In this document: positions 24,057 through 31,454 of the stretch, one piece after another
Layout: each line of letters begins with the position of its first letter
How positions within the stretch are numbered: position 1 is the stretch's first letter
Assembly (NCBI GenBank): GCA_039583695.1
Contig: JAVKSL010000031.1
Span: 1-31,454 of the forward strand
Length of the DNA: 31,454 bases
Direction of reading: 5' to 3'
Source of the DNA: JAVKSL01 sp039583695
GTDB lineage: Bacteria > Actinomycetota > Acidimicrobiia > Acidimicrobiales > JAJPHD01
Translations under genes and position numbers: made by a program
The notes under the pieces: model-generated
The model's input: the letters and a program-made list of their open reading frames with translations, nothing else
The model's database searches: none
What the model was told of the DNA's origin: nothing

Positions 24057-25259
24057 TCAATGCTTGCCTCGGTGACCGTCGCCCCCAGCAGGAGATACCA
24101 GCTCCACCACCTCTGAGTAGTCGGCGCAGCTGATGACCCAGGGAGGCCCAGACCCCCCCACCCGAAGCGCAGGAGGCATGTCCGACCCCACCCACGAGCG
24201 GTAGCAGGACACATCCGGGCGTCCCAGGGACCGCCATTGATCCACACATGCACGCACCAGCTGGCAGTGGTTCGCTTCGTCGACCCCGTCGACATACATC
24301 CTCCCGGCCGCCACCAGGACCGTGCCCGTGCCAGAACCAGCTCCCAAGCCAGCGACCGACCTCCCATCGGGGAGCTTAATCCGGATGCGCCTCCATTCCG
24401 GGGCGCTCAACCCAAGGAACACCTCGAACCCCTCGTACGATCGAGGACCGACGCCAAGGTCGGTCACCTGGGCCGGTTCCGTCGCCCTCACGGTGATCTC
24501 GCCCGGCTCGAGGACTTCGCCGGCGCCACGCAGCGCCATGAATGCGGCGCCCGACACGTATCGACCGGACCAGACCCAGTTGCTCGACCCGGCGGCGCGC
24601 TCGAGCCTCGAGACCGGCGACCAAGCACCTATCCGGCGCGGGAGCACAAGGCGAGCGCCGGTCCGCGCCACACGGGACCAGGCCTTGTGCACCCCACCGG
24701 CGCTGGCAGTGACGACGATGCCGTCTACCGGCCCGAGAACACCTCCCAAGGTACGGCCGTCAGCCTGTATCACCCTCACATTGTGGATGCCGATGGCATC
24801 CAGGTCCTCCCGCGCGCGCTGGGCCACAGCCGCCTCCACCTCGACGCTCGTCACGATCCCTTCGGGTCCGACCAACTCGGCGAGCAGGGCAGCGTTGTAG
24901 CCGGTTCCCGTACCGATCTCGAGGATATGCGAGCCCGGGTGCGGATCGACGGCTTGAAGCATGTCCGCCATCAGCCCCGGCGATGTGGATGAGCTGGTCG
25001 GGACGGACCCCTTCACCGCCGTCACCAGCGCAGCATTGGAGTAGATGTGCTGGCGGACGCGGTCTGGCACCTCTCCCGGCGACCAGGTGATCTCCCTCCA
25101 GCTGGCACCCCCACTGTCAGGCACGAAGATGGAGTGGATGAAGCTCGCCCGATCGATCCTCGCCAGCGCGGCCCGGATGCGCGCGTCATCAGCCAGCTTC
25201 GCACCCCGAGATTCTGGTAGGGCCTGTATCAAACGATCCCACCTCCGGACGCTGACCAT
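24057..25259 (-). CDS. protein-L-isoaspartate O-methyltransferase-like protein
   Basis: 400 residues from ATG 25259. The SAM-binding core is ILEIGTGTGYNAALLAELVG (about residues 112-131), preceded by VPTSSSTSPGLMADML, which corresponds to the STISQP-type substrate loop of PCMT. Classical PCMT is ~210 residues and repairs isoaspartate; this has a C-terminal ~190-residue extension and the SSS loop often seen in PCMT-like methyltransferases linked to peptide natural products. No precursor peptide gene is seen nearby. The function could be protein repair or peptide modification. It lies upstream of the aldo/keto reductase in the same direction. Confidence 0.85.
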   Translation of the reverse strand: MVSVRRWDRLIQALPESRGAKLADDARIRAALARIDRASFIHSIFVPDSGGASWREITWSPGEVPDRVRQHIYSNAALVTAVKGSVPTSSSTSPGLMADMLQAVDPHPGSHILEIGTGTGYNAALLAELVGPEGIVTSVEVEAAVAQRAREDLDAIGIHNVRVIQADGRTLGGVLGPVDGIVVTASAGGVHKAWSRVARTGARLVLPRRIGAWSPVSRLERAAGSSNWVWSGRYVSGAAFMALRGAGEVLEPGEITVRATEPAQVTDLGVGPRSYEGFEVFLGLSAPEWRRIRIKLPDGRSVAGLGAGSGTGTVLVAAGRMYVDGVDEANHCQLVRACVDQWRSLGRPDVSCYRSWVGSDMPPALRVGGSGPPWVISCADYSEVVELVSPAGGDGHRGKH

Positions 25260-25330
25260 TGTAGGTCCACCACCGGGTGTGGAGCCATCCCGTGGCTAGG
25301 GCACAAGAATGGTGGAAGTCCCGCGACGGG

Positions 25331-27322
25331 TCAGAGACCGGCCTCCTCGGAGCGACCTGGCCGCAGGCGGCGCAACACAAGGACACGCTCGGCATGGCGC
25401 TCCTCTTCTAGGAGCTTGTGTCGGGCTTGGAGCAGGTCGAACTGGGTGATCAGCCCTTCGAGCCGGCTGTGGTCCGAACGGTCCACCACTGGCACCACCC
25501 CGACACCGGAAAGTGCCATCCGGTCTGCCACCGCCCGCAGGATCTCGTCGTCGTAAGCAAGAACCTGGGGAGCGGTCATTGCATCCGCCACGAGCTTGCC
25601 GCCGTCCTCGCGCAGAGCCAGCACCGAGGACCACAGCAGTGCACCGATCATCCTCCCCTCCTCCTCGACGACGGGGTAGAGGCGCTGGCGACGTTCCGGA
25701 GAGCCCTCGCTCACCGACTCGTAGAACTCACCCAAGCGACGGGTCGGCTCCACCGTGTATACGTCAGTCCGCATCACCTCCCGCACGAACAGGGCTTCAA
25801 GTGGGTCCACCGAGTACTCCCGCATGACGTGGAACCCACGACGGGCGACCTTCTCCGTGAGGATGGAGCGTTTGAGGATGAGCACGCTCACCAGGTGCGC
25901 CACTGTGGAAGCTACGAGCAGGGCCAGCAGGCTGTTCGTGTCGTGGGTCAGCTCGAAGGCGAAGATGATGGCGGTGAACGGCGAGCGGGTGACTCCGGCC
26001 AGGGCTCCGGACATGCCGATCAGCGCCCAGATCGCTGGCGAGCCTCCGGGCAGGACATGCCCCAGGACCCCACCTATCGCCGCGCCCATCATGAGGATCG
26101 GCGCGAGTATCCCCCCGCTGGTTCCTCCCCCCAACCCACCAGCCCAGATCACCAGCTTCACGAAGAACAACAGCACGAGCGCCTGGAGGCTGAGCCTGCC
26201 GAGCAGCTCGGCGTGGATCGTGTTATAGCCAACCCCCAGCGCCCGGGAATCCGCCAGGCCGCCGAGACCGATGATGAGGCCGCCGATCGCCGGCCACCAC
26301 ATCCAGTGCAGGTGGCCCTTCAGCTTGAGGAACAGGTCCTCGGCCCTGTACACAGCCTCGGTCTGCACCCATGCCGCCAGGCCCGTCGCTATCCCGATGA
26401 CCGCCGCACCGCCGAGAACGGCACCGGTGAGCACGGCGTGGTGGGGCACGGGGAACAGCGGCTGGGGTGAGACCAGGCGGTTGTTCGCCATCAATATGCG
26501 GAGGGCGTCGGCGGTGGCCGAGGCGATGCCGATCGGCACCATTGAGCGAGGCTTGAGCTCGAAGGCCAGTAGCTCAACGCCGAAAAGGGTGGCAGCCACG
26601 GGGGTTCCGAAAACGGCGCTCATGCCTGCGGCAGCACCGGCCACCAATAGGCTGCGCCGCTCGGCGGCGGTCAAGGCGAAGAGCTGGCCGACGATCGAGC
26701 CGACCGCGCCGCCCGTGAGGATGATCGGACCCTCGGCTCCGAAAGGCCCGCCGGTGCCAATGCTGATGGCGCTGGCTATCGGCTTGAGGAAGGCCAGGCG
26801 CGGCTTGACCCGGCTGCCCTCGATGAGGATGTTCTCCATGGCCTCGGGGATCCCGTGCCCGCGGATCTGCTCCGAGCCGTAGCGGGCCATGAGGCCGACC
26901 ACGAGGCCACCGCCAATCGGGATCACCAGGGCGATGGCGCCCAGGGTGTTGGCGTTGGGCGAGACGAGGCGGACACTGAGGCGCATGTAGTAGATCAGGT
27001 TGGTGAGAAATCCGATCATGTCCAGCAGCGCCAGCGAGATGCCCGCCCCCAGGGCGCCAATCAGCAGCGCTAATAGGACCAGGCGTAGGACCGATGGTGT
27101 GGTCGTGAAGTCGCCGAGCGCTCGCTCGGGGGTATCCTTGGGCCGTTGATCAGACCCGAGGTAGCCAGCCGTAGCGGACTTGGGGATCCGTTGGCCCACC
27201 TCGCGGACCTCGATGGATTCGGCAGGACCCGCTGGCTCGGCAGGACCCGCTGGCTCGGCAGGACCCGCTGGCTCGGCAGGACCCGCTGGCTCGGCGGCAC
27301 CCGCTGGCTCGGCAGAATCCAT
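25331..27322 (-). CDS. ClC-family chloride transporter with CBS domains
   Basis: 663 residues from ATG 27322. After an N-terminal repeat tail (AEPAGP, x5) and ~60 soluble residues come the ClC membrane domain motifs: RGHGIPEAMEN, GGPFGAEGPI (with the gating glutamate) and GGGTSGGILAP, then two C-terminal CBS domains (about 545-655; VREVMRTDVYTVEPTRRLGE and VVPVVDRSDHSRLEGLI). The external motif is GHGIP instead of the GSGIP of E. coli ClC, so ion preference may differ. It is an anion channel or Cl/H antiporter; CBS domains usually sense nucleotides. It diverges from a MarR gene 26 bases away. Confidence 0.93.
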   Translation of the reverse strand: MDSAEPAGAAEPAGPAEPAGPAEPAGPAEPAGPAESIEVREVGQRIPKSATAGYLGSDQRPKDTPERALGDFTTTPSVLRLVLLALLIGALGAGISLALLDMIGFLTNLIYYMRLSVRLVSPNANTLGAIALVIPIGGGLVVGLMARYGSEQIRGHGIPEAMENILIEGSRVKPRLAFLKPIASAISIGTGGPFGAEGPIILTGGAVGSIVGQLFALTAAERRSLLVAGAAAGMSAVFGTPVAATLFGVELLAFELKPRSMVPIGIASATADALRILMANNRLVSPQPLFPVPHHAVLTGAVLGGAAVIGIATGLAAWVQTEAVYRAEDLFLKLKGHLHWMWWPAIGGLIIGLGGLADSRALGVGYNTIHAELLGRLSLQALVLLFFVKLVIWAGGLGGGTSGGILAPILMMGAAIGGVLGHVLPGGSPAIWALIGMSGALAGVTRSPFTAIIFAFELTHDTNSLLALLVASTVAHLVSVLILKRSILTEKVARRGFHVMREYSVDPLEALFVREVMRTDVYTVEPTRRLGEFYESVSEGSPERRQRLYPVVEEEGRMIGALLWSSVLALREDGGKLVADAMTAPQVLAYDDEILRAVADRMALSGVGVVPVVDRSDHSRLEGLITQFDLLQARHKLLEEERHAERVLVLRRLRPGRSEEAGL
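27221..27310. repeat. five tandem 18-bp units at ClC start
   Basis: GGCAGGACCCGCTGGCTC is exact in four consecutive units (27221-27292) and varied in a fifth. It encodes the AEPAGP tail; each added unit keeps the frame. Confidence 0.95.
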
Positions 27323-27331
27323 CGTGTCAAG

Positions 27332-27337
27332 ATAATA
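27332..27337 (-). promoter_or_regulatory. -10 box TATTAT for ClC gene
   Basis: TATTAT (minus strand) is 9 bases before ATG 27322 and overlaps, by two bases, the MarR box on the other strand. Confidence 0.5.
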
Positions 27338-27341
27338 TCCT
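27336..27341 (+). promoter_or_regulatory. -10 box TATCCT for MarR gene
   Basis: TATCCT lies 7 bases before GTG 27349. Confidence 0.5.
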
Positions 27342-27355
27342 GAGTCGAGTGACTC
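27342..27355. promoter_or_regulatory. operator-like dyad GAGTC-GAGT-GACTC
   Basis: A perfect 5-bp inverted repeat with a 4-base spacer, covering the MarR start codon and adjoining both promoters. It could be a binding site for the MarR protein, but the arms are short for this family. Confidence 0.35.
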
Positions 27356-27804
27356 TGTCCGATTCGTCCTACGCACGCCTCTTGGCCCTCCGGACGGGGC
27401 TGCGCCATTTCGAGCGTTGGAGTGAACGACAGGCCGCGGCGGCCGGGCTGACGGCAGCACAGCACCAGCTGCTGCTGTGCGTACGAGGCCATCCCGACCG
27501 CCGCGGCCCGACCATCGGGGAGCTGGCCGACTACCTGTTGCTACGCCATCACAGCGTGGTGGGCCTCGTCGACCGGGCTGACGCCGCCAATCTCGTCAGC
27601 CGCTGCCGTGACGAGGAGGACCACCGGGTCGTCCGGGTCCGACTCACCGAAGCCGGAGCTGCCTGCATCGAGCGACTCTCGGCGCTGCACCTCGAAGAGC
27701 TCGAGCGACTGGCGCCTCAGCTCTCCGGGCTTTGGGAAGGCCTGGCCCCAACCCAGCGCTTTCACGGCCTTCCAGGCACCAACCTCGACGCCGGCCGTCC
27801 TTAG
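27349..27804 (+). CDS. MarR-family transcriptional regulator
   Basis: 151 residues from GTG 27349. TAAQHQLLLCVRGHPDRRGPT leads into the winged-helix HTH with IGELADYLLLRHHSVVGLVDR (about 57-77) and the wing EEDHRVVRVRLTEAGA; helices at both ends would dimerise. MarR proteins bind palindromic operators and are released by phenolic or oxidant ligands. The last ~20 residues (RFHGLPGTNLDAGRP) look non-conserved and merge with a disrupted region, so the original C-terminus may have been replaced. The gene diverges from the ClC gene and may control it. Confidence 0.88.
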   Translation: MTLSDSSYARLLALRTGLRHFERWSERQAAAAGLTAAQHQLLLCVRGHPDRRGPTIGELADYLLLRHHSVVGLVDRADAANLVSRCRDEEDHRVVRVRLTEAGAACIERLSALHLEELERLAPQLSGLWEGLAPTQRFHGLPGTNLDAGRP

Positions 27805-27917
27805 GAATCGCGCCCGGTGCTCTTCCGGTCTCCGTGCCCACTCACCCGCCGCCTGACGTGCCCGGAGGCCTGCCATCTGGTCGACGCCATCGTCGTCGGC
27901 CAATGGCAAGGCACTGG

Positions 27918-28062
27918 ACTGCGGCAGCGCCAAGGCGACGAGCGCGACCGCGCTGATGGCGTAGGAGGCGGCGTCGAGAGCCAGGACGGGCGCAGGGTTG
28001 GCCACGGTGACGAGCACGCCGGCAAGCGCCGGGCCCAGAACCTGGGGCGTTGATGCCACCAT
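27918..28062 (-). pseudogene. MFS transporter fragment
   Basis: On the minus strand, TPQVLGPALAGVLVTVANPA followed by LDAASYAISAVALVALALP is the last-helix region (N-domain to centre) of major facilitator drug exporters. Only about 45 residues keep the pattern, with no start or other helices. It faces the MarR gene and touches the next plus-strand gene; a MarR-regulated transporter may once have stood here. Confidence 0.65.
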
Positions 28063-28291
28063 GGTGAGCAGCGCTCACCGCCACAGGATCACCGATGAAG
28101 ACATCCGCCATGCCCTGCGCAACATCATCGCCGTCGCCAACGACCCCCACGACGAGGACATCACCTTGTTCCTAGGTCCGGATCGGGAGGTCAACCTGAT
28201 CGAAGTCGGGGTCCTGGCTACCGACGGCGGCCCACTGATCATCCACGCCATGACCGCCCGTACCCGCCGATTCCCACCGCCCAAGGAGTGA
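28061..28291 (+). CDS. small putative toxin, DUF4258/BrnT-like
   Basis: 76 residues from ATG 28061. The pattern HRHRITDEDIRHALRN, DITLFLGP, LIEVGVL and PLIIHAMTARTRRF (strand-helix-strands ending HAMxAR) resembles small actinobacterial proteins in the BrnT/DUF4258 group, which are RNase-like toxins. The upstream frame (27998) only adds residues from the MFS fragment. Its stop is 5 bases before the next start, with that gene's ribosome site inside its last codons. This makes an operon pair. The toxin assignment is from shape and context and is not certain. Confidence 0.6.
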   Translation: MVSSAHRHRITDEDIRHALRNIIAVANDPHDEDITLFLGPDREVNLIEVGVLATDGGPLIIHAMTARTRRFPPPKE

Positions 28292-28296
28292 TCATC

Positions 28297-28767
28297 ATGG
28301 CTAGACCCATTGCCGAGAAGGAGCGGGCTGCCGCCGAAATCGCCGAGCGGCTCGCCAACCGAGCCGAGGAGCCGTCGTGGCGTGACGCGGAGCCACTGAG
28401 GCGGGTCGCTGACGCCTTCCGCCGCTCGGTGGCTGCCGACGCCGAGGTGGCCGAGGCCGTGCAGGCCGTCCGCGACGATGGCTATTCGTGGGCGGCCATC
28501 GCCGCCATGCTGGGCGTGTCAAAGCAGACCGCTCAAGTTCGCTACGGCGAGCGGCTGCCGCGGTTCTTGAAAGACCTCAACGAGACGATCTCCTACATAA
28601 AGGAGCGCCTCACAGGAAACGATCTGGAGCGGTTCGACATGGAATTGGCTGAAAAGAGCACTGCCAGTAGGGAGGCGGCCGTGGCTGGCAGTGCCGCAAC
28701 GGATGCATCGGTGAAGGAGCTGAATGCTTGGCTTGAAGGATGGTGGGGTCGAGTCGCTGCTGATTGA
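28297..28767 (+). CDS. HTH protein, putative partner/antitoxin
   Basis: 156 residues from ATG 28297, with AAGGAG 8 bases before it. An N-terminal helical section (to ~60) precedes an HTH, YSWAAIAAMLGVSKQTAQVRYG (about 65-86), like sigma-70 region 4 or Xre folds. The C-terminal ~65 residues contain TGNDLERFDMELAEKS and LNAWLEGWW, an acidic helix with a Trp motif seen in some small antitoxin-like proteins (from memory). It follows the toxin-like gene immediately, so a DNA-binding antitoxin that autoregulates the pair is the favoured reading. Confidence 0.65.
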   Translation: MARPIAEKERAAAEIAERLANRAEEPSWRDAEPLRRVADAFRRSVAADAEVAEAVQAVRDDGYSWAAIAAMLGVSKQTAQVRYGERLPRFLKDLNETISYIKERLTGNDLERFDMELAEKSTASREAAVAGSAATDASVKELNAWLEGWWGRVAAD

Positions 28768-28879
28768 CCATTCTTGCTGGACGTCCCTGTCGTCACCCGG
28801 TTGGTCATCGATGACACCATTGATCACGCCGCCGTCGTAGGTGTCCGTCGGCCATGGCCAACCAGCGCCCTGGGGAACC

Positions 28880-29667
28880 ATGTGGAGCCGCTGGCAGAGG
28901 CCAAAGGCCTACAGGTTGCTGCGCACCATCCTCGCCACGGCGATCGAGGACGGCTTGATCGTGAAGAACCCGTGCGTCATCAAGGATGCCGGGGTAGACC
29001 ACAGCCCCGAACGACCGGTGGCGACCGTATCCGAGGTTCTGGTCCTCGCCGATGCCATCGGACCGCGTTTTCGGTGCATGGCCCTGCTCGCCACGTTCAC
29101 CGGTCTGCGCCTCGGAGAGCTGCTCGCCTCACCCGGGAACATCTGGACTTAGTGAACCTGCAAGTTAGGGTGGTGGGCCGGCTTCAGGAGCGGGCAAACG
29201 GCGAGATCATCACCAGCCTGCCCAAGACGGAGGCTGGAATCCGGGTGGTGGCATTGCCGGCGTTCCTGCTCCCGGAGCTGGAGGAGCACCTTGCGAACTG
29301 GGCGGCGTCCGGTGACGACAGCCTGTCGTTCCGCGGGCAGGGTGGTGGTCCTTTGAGGCGGGCGGTCGTCCAGCGCCATTGGCGGGCTGCGGCTTGTTCG
29401 GTGGGACTCAGTCACATGCACTTTCATGATCGCCGGCGCACCGGCAATACGCTTGCAGCTGCCAACGGCGCCAGTGTCAAGGAACTGATGGTTCGCATGG
29501 GACACGCCAGCCCGCAGGCAGCACTTCGCTACCAGCACGCCACCGCAAATCGCGATGCGGCCATAGCGGCCGCACTCAACGACATGGTGAGCCAGGTTCG
29601 TCCTCTCGGTGTGGCTAGAGCTGTCGAGCCCTGCGAGCTGCGCAGGAACAAGTCAGCTGCCCGTTGA
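28880..29667 (+). pseudogene. tyrosine integrase, truncated and frameshifted
   Basis: Phage-type tyrosine recombinase. The first frame (28880-~29130) has KAYRLLRTILATAIEDGLI and the catalytic Arg region FTGLRLGELLA; one base lost near 29130 moves the rest to the second frame, REHLDLVNLQVRVVGRLQE to 29667. There SLPKTEAGIRVV supplies the Lys, HDRRRTG the HxxR (the following usual His is Arg), and MGHASPQAALRYQHAT the final His and Tyr. The N-terminal arm-binding and part of the core-binding domain are missing. The enzyme is inactive as read, though restoring one base would rejoin the catalytic half. Confidence 0.88.
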
Positions 29668-30009
29668 CCAGTGATGGCCATCGGGGGCGAACCTGACCCA
29701 GGTCCCGCTATCGGCGTTCTTCAACACCCAGGCGCTCGTAGTCGTCCGCGGGAAGAGGTTCAGCCATCCCAGAGGATCGTAGATCCTGTTCCTCTGGCGT
29801 TCGCGAAGCGGGGCGACAGGCGAACCGGGCGAGTCCGCACCGGCCCAACCATCCGGCAGGGAAGCGAACGTAGAACCACCGTTGCTGCGGGCCCCTCAGC
29901 TACGCCATGGCACACCCTGTAAGCCGGATGTGCCATGAATGTGCCATGACTCCGGGTCACTCCTCGGGCCGAGCGTAGGGAAGTAGCCTCTGACCAGCTT
30001 CTTCACACG
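29668..30009. other. integrase downstream region with GTGCCA repeats
   Basis: No gene. GTGCCA occurs at 29930-29935 and 29941-29946 in direct orientation with an 11-base period; a reversed copy (TGGCAC) is at 29908-29913. The tRNA fragment follows immediately. These may be integrase arm-binding sites. Confidence 0.5.
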
Positions 30010-30051
30010 AGCGGGCGACGGGAATCGAACCCGCGTTCTCAGCTTGGGAAG
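30010..30051 (-). other. 3' fragment of tRNA-Gly(CCC): attachment-site remnant
   Basis: The minus strand contains CTTCCCAAGCTGAG, with the anticodon CCC in context, then an intact T arm GCGGGTTCGATTCCCG and the acceptor 3' strand TCGCCCGCT. The 5' half (acceptor, D arm) is absent, and no cloverleaf forms. Integrases commonly insert into tRNA 3' ends, leaving such a copy; this is the expected look of an att site 340 bases past the integrase gene. Confidence 0.75.
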
Positions 30052-30160
30052 CGGCTACTCCGCACTTATTCAAGCGGCTCAAATATCCAAGAAGGCAGCT
30101 CAGGGGGCATTCAGTGGTGCCCATGGATGCCCGCCAAAGACCGGCGTTTACCCTCCGTTG

Positions 30161-30177
30161 TGGCACGGATGTGGCAC
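30161..30177 (-). repeat. paired GTGCCA repeats, inverted relative to left pair
   Basis: TGGCAC at 30161-30166 and 30172-30177 (11-base period) is the reverse complement of the 29930-29946 pair. Together they flank the tRNA fragment symmetrically, roughly 65 bases to the left and 110 to the right. Confidence 0.6.
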
Positions 30178-30219
30178 GGAAGCGGCCCGCGTGAACCGCG
30201 TGGACCCCGCCCACGCGGT

Positions 30220-30636
30220 TCAGGCCCAGATGACGGTGCTCGTGGTCATGGAGGAAAACTTTGTGTCCGACGACACGAGGTCCAGGCCACACGTTTCGGC
30301 GGTGGCCACGATAACCCGGTCCCCCGGATCAGCATTGACGCCGCGCGGAACCTCATGCACCCGACGGGCGACGTCACTGTCGACCGCAACCACCTCGAAG
30401 GGGCTCTCAGGGTCGTCGACGACTGCCAAAATGGCTTCCCGGTCTGAAGCAGTGAGTGGATTCGAAGGCTACTCTGCGGCGTAACCGATCTCGACCAGCG
30501 ACCACGCCGATACTTGGATCGCCTCGCCAGCGTTCACCTGGTCCTCCAGTGCGGAGCGGGCCGCTTCGCTGAGCCGACTTGGGTCGAGCACGTACCACAC
30601 CAGGATCTGAGTGTCGGCGAGCAGCGCTCGGGACAC
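30220..30636 (-). pseudogene. VapC-like PIN toxin with in-frame stop
   Basis: From GTG 30636, VSRALLADTQILVWYVLDP supplies the first PIN Asp and the segment SALEDQVNAGEAIQVSAWSLVEI the middle. A TAG at 30471-30469 interrupts where GYAAE-(Y)-PSN would be expected. The same frame then continues with ASDREAILAVVDDP and DPGDRVIVATAETCGLDLVSSD, the last PIN motif, to 30220. A single change (TAC or TAT to TAG) would explain it. The toxin is probably inactive unless the codon is read through. Confidence 0.8.
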
Positions 30637-30641
30637 CTCAG

Positions 30642-30881
30642 TCAAGGAGTGAGATCCTCACCGACTCCGTCTCCCATCTCGGCTCGCAACTGTCGCAGAT
30701 GGTCGTCGGTGAAGCTCGAACCACGGGCGCCGACGCCCATCATCGAACGAACCGTGCGCTTGACCAGTGGTGTGACTAGGACCCGATCCCCCGGGCCCGC
30801 CCCACGGCGGGCCAAGTCGCGAGCATCGACCTGGAGGCTTCCGTCCTCACTGATGACCGCCTCGATTGCCACCTGACTCAT
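30642..30881 (-). CDS. VapB/AbrB-like antitoxin
   Basis: 79 residues from ATG 30881, chosen because AAGGAG lies 9-10 bases upstream. QVAIEAVISEDGSLQVDARD and GPGDRVLVTPL look like a swapped-hairpin AbrB-type antitoxin fold, with a C-terminal tail (TDDHLRQLRAEMGDGV) for toxin binding. It ends 5 bases before the toxin pseudogene. With the toxin broken, this antitoxin may be free to persist or decay. Confidence 0.65.
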   Translation of the reverse strand: MSQVAIEAVISEDGSLQVDARDLARRGAGPGDRVLVTPLVKRTVRSMMGVGARGSSFTDDHLRQLRAEMGDGVGEDLTP

Positions 30882-31049
30882 ATCGAGCACTCCTTGAAGT
30901 CTGTCTCAGAGTCTACCGCGACGCCCGGCAGCGGAACACCTTGAAGCCTCACTGCGTGTGTCAATCTCGAGCCCGTCCGGCAAACAGGCAAAAGCACCCA
31001 GACACGCTCCGTCGGCCCGAGGACCAGAGGTCTTCAACGTCCCCTCCAC

Positions 31050-31252
31050 CTGCCAGGGTGCGGGTGGGTCTGGAAGGCCTCACCCGAACCCAGATCCGCG
31101 ACACCCTCGGGCGAAACCAGCCCGGCGCCAACATCGATGCAGCCCTCGCAGCCCTCGCCGCGGCCGACCGCGCTCACATTCATACCGACATCGCCACCGG
31201 CGGACGCCAGGCGCGAACCTGGACTGCCACCTTAGCCTCCTCGCTCAGCTGA
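31050..31252 (+). pseudogene. primase/helicase-like C-terminal fragment
   Basis: About 65 residues: LEGLTRTQIRDTLGRNQPGA, DAALAALAAADRAHIHTDIA and GGRQARTWTATL resemble the winged-helix-like end of plasmid/phage DUF3987 or bifunctional primase-helicase proteins, whose last motif is GGRxxEVW. Sequence before ~31050 does not continue the match. It fits the integrated-element context but is a weak call. Confidence 0.35.
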
Positions 31253-31313
31253 CGCGACGGGACAAGCCCGGCTCGTCCGGGCCGTCCCGAAGGACCCAAG
31301 CCAGAGGGGACGG

Positions 31314-31454
31314 TGATCGCCACTCCGTTGTTCACACCGCCGGATCTACCCGCCCGACTCCGGCGGCAGCGTCGGCGGGCAGCCCGACAGGTTGAAGCGG
31401 AGGCCCGAAGGGAGCTGATGGCTTCTCGCCGGGCGGTGCTCGACGCCGAAAGGG
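31314..31454 (+). CDS. start of an unidentified gene, cut by window end
   Basis: GTG 31314 follows AGGGGAC at fair spacing and is open to the window end. It reads IATPLFTPPDLPARLRRQRR, then a basic helix-rich stretch (QVEAEARRELMASRRAVLDA). No family can be named from 47 residues. Confidence 0.35.

Overview
This is a GC-rich actinobacterial chromosome segment. A conserved core of about 20 kb (roughly 8.2-27.8 kb) is flanked on both sides by worn mobile DNA. The kinase/phosphatase/penicillin-binding-protein cluster, crgA next to a glutamine amidotransferase gene, and many apparently leaderless genes with a TAnnnT box just before the start codon all fit the actinobacteria. An acidimicrobial relative is my best guess, but no marker here fixes the order.

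Left accessory block (1-7.9 kb): the 3' part of an IS1380-type transposase; a decayed large serine recombinase fused to an ISL3-derived fragment; a second ISL3 transposase truncated at its 3' end; an NmrA-type oxidoreductase, two small membrane proteins, an amidohydrolase remnant and a SIMPL-domain protein; then a nearly complete large serine recombinase with one frameshift. The two recombinase copies share their 3' ends and the DNA just beyond.

Core block: a Clp-N/zinc-ribbon protein, DNA polymerase III delta (holA) overlapping a dihydropteroate-synthase-like gene, and a thioredoxin-TPR protein. A COG4280-like membrane protein diverges from the thioredoxin gene and overlaps a small membrane partner. 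A VapBC pair lies between two ~130-bp direct repeats. Next come a lipoprotein gene and tRNA-Leu(CAG), then the fhaA-fhaB-pstP-pbpA-pknB signalling and cell-wall cluster, where rodA and pknA are missing from their usual places. After that: pabA/trpG, crgA, rlmN with a 17-bp tandem repeat at its 3' end, a small membrane protein, an aldo/keto reductase, a PCMT-like methyltransferase, and a ClC chloride transporter divergent from a MarR regulator.

Right accessory block (27.8-31.5 kb): an MFS remnant, a toxin-like/HTH gene pair, a frameshifted tyrosine integrase, a 3' fragment of tRNA-Gly(CCC) flanked by inverted pairs of GTGCCA repeats (a probable attachment site), a VapBC-like pair whose toxin has an in-frame stop, and fragments of a primase/helicase-like gene. 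Everything here is read by eye; family names come from recognised motifs, not searches.
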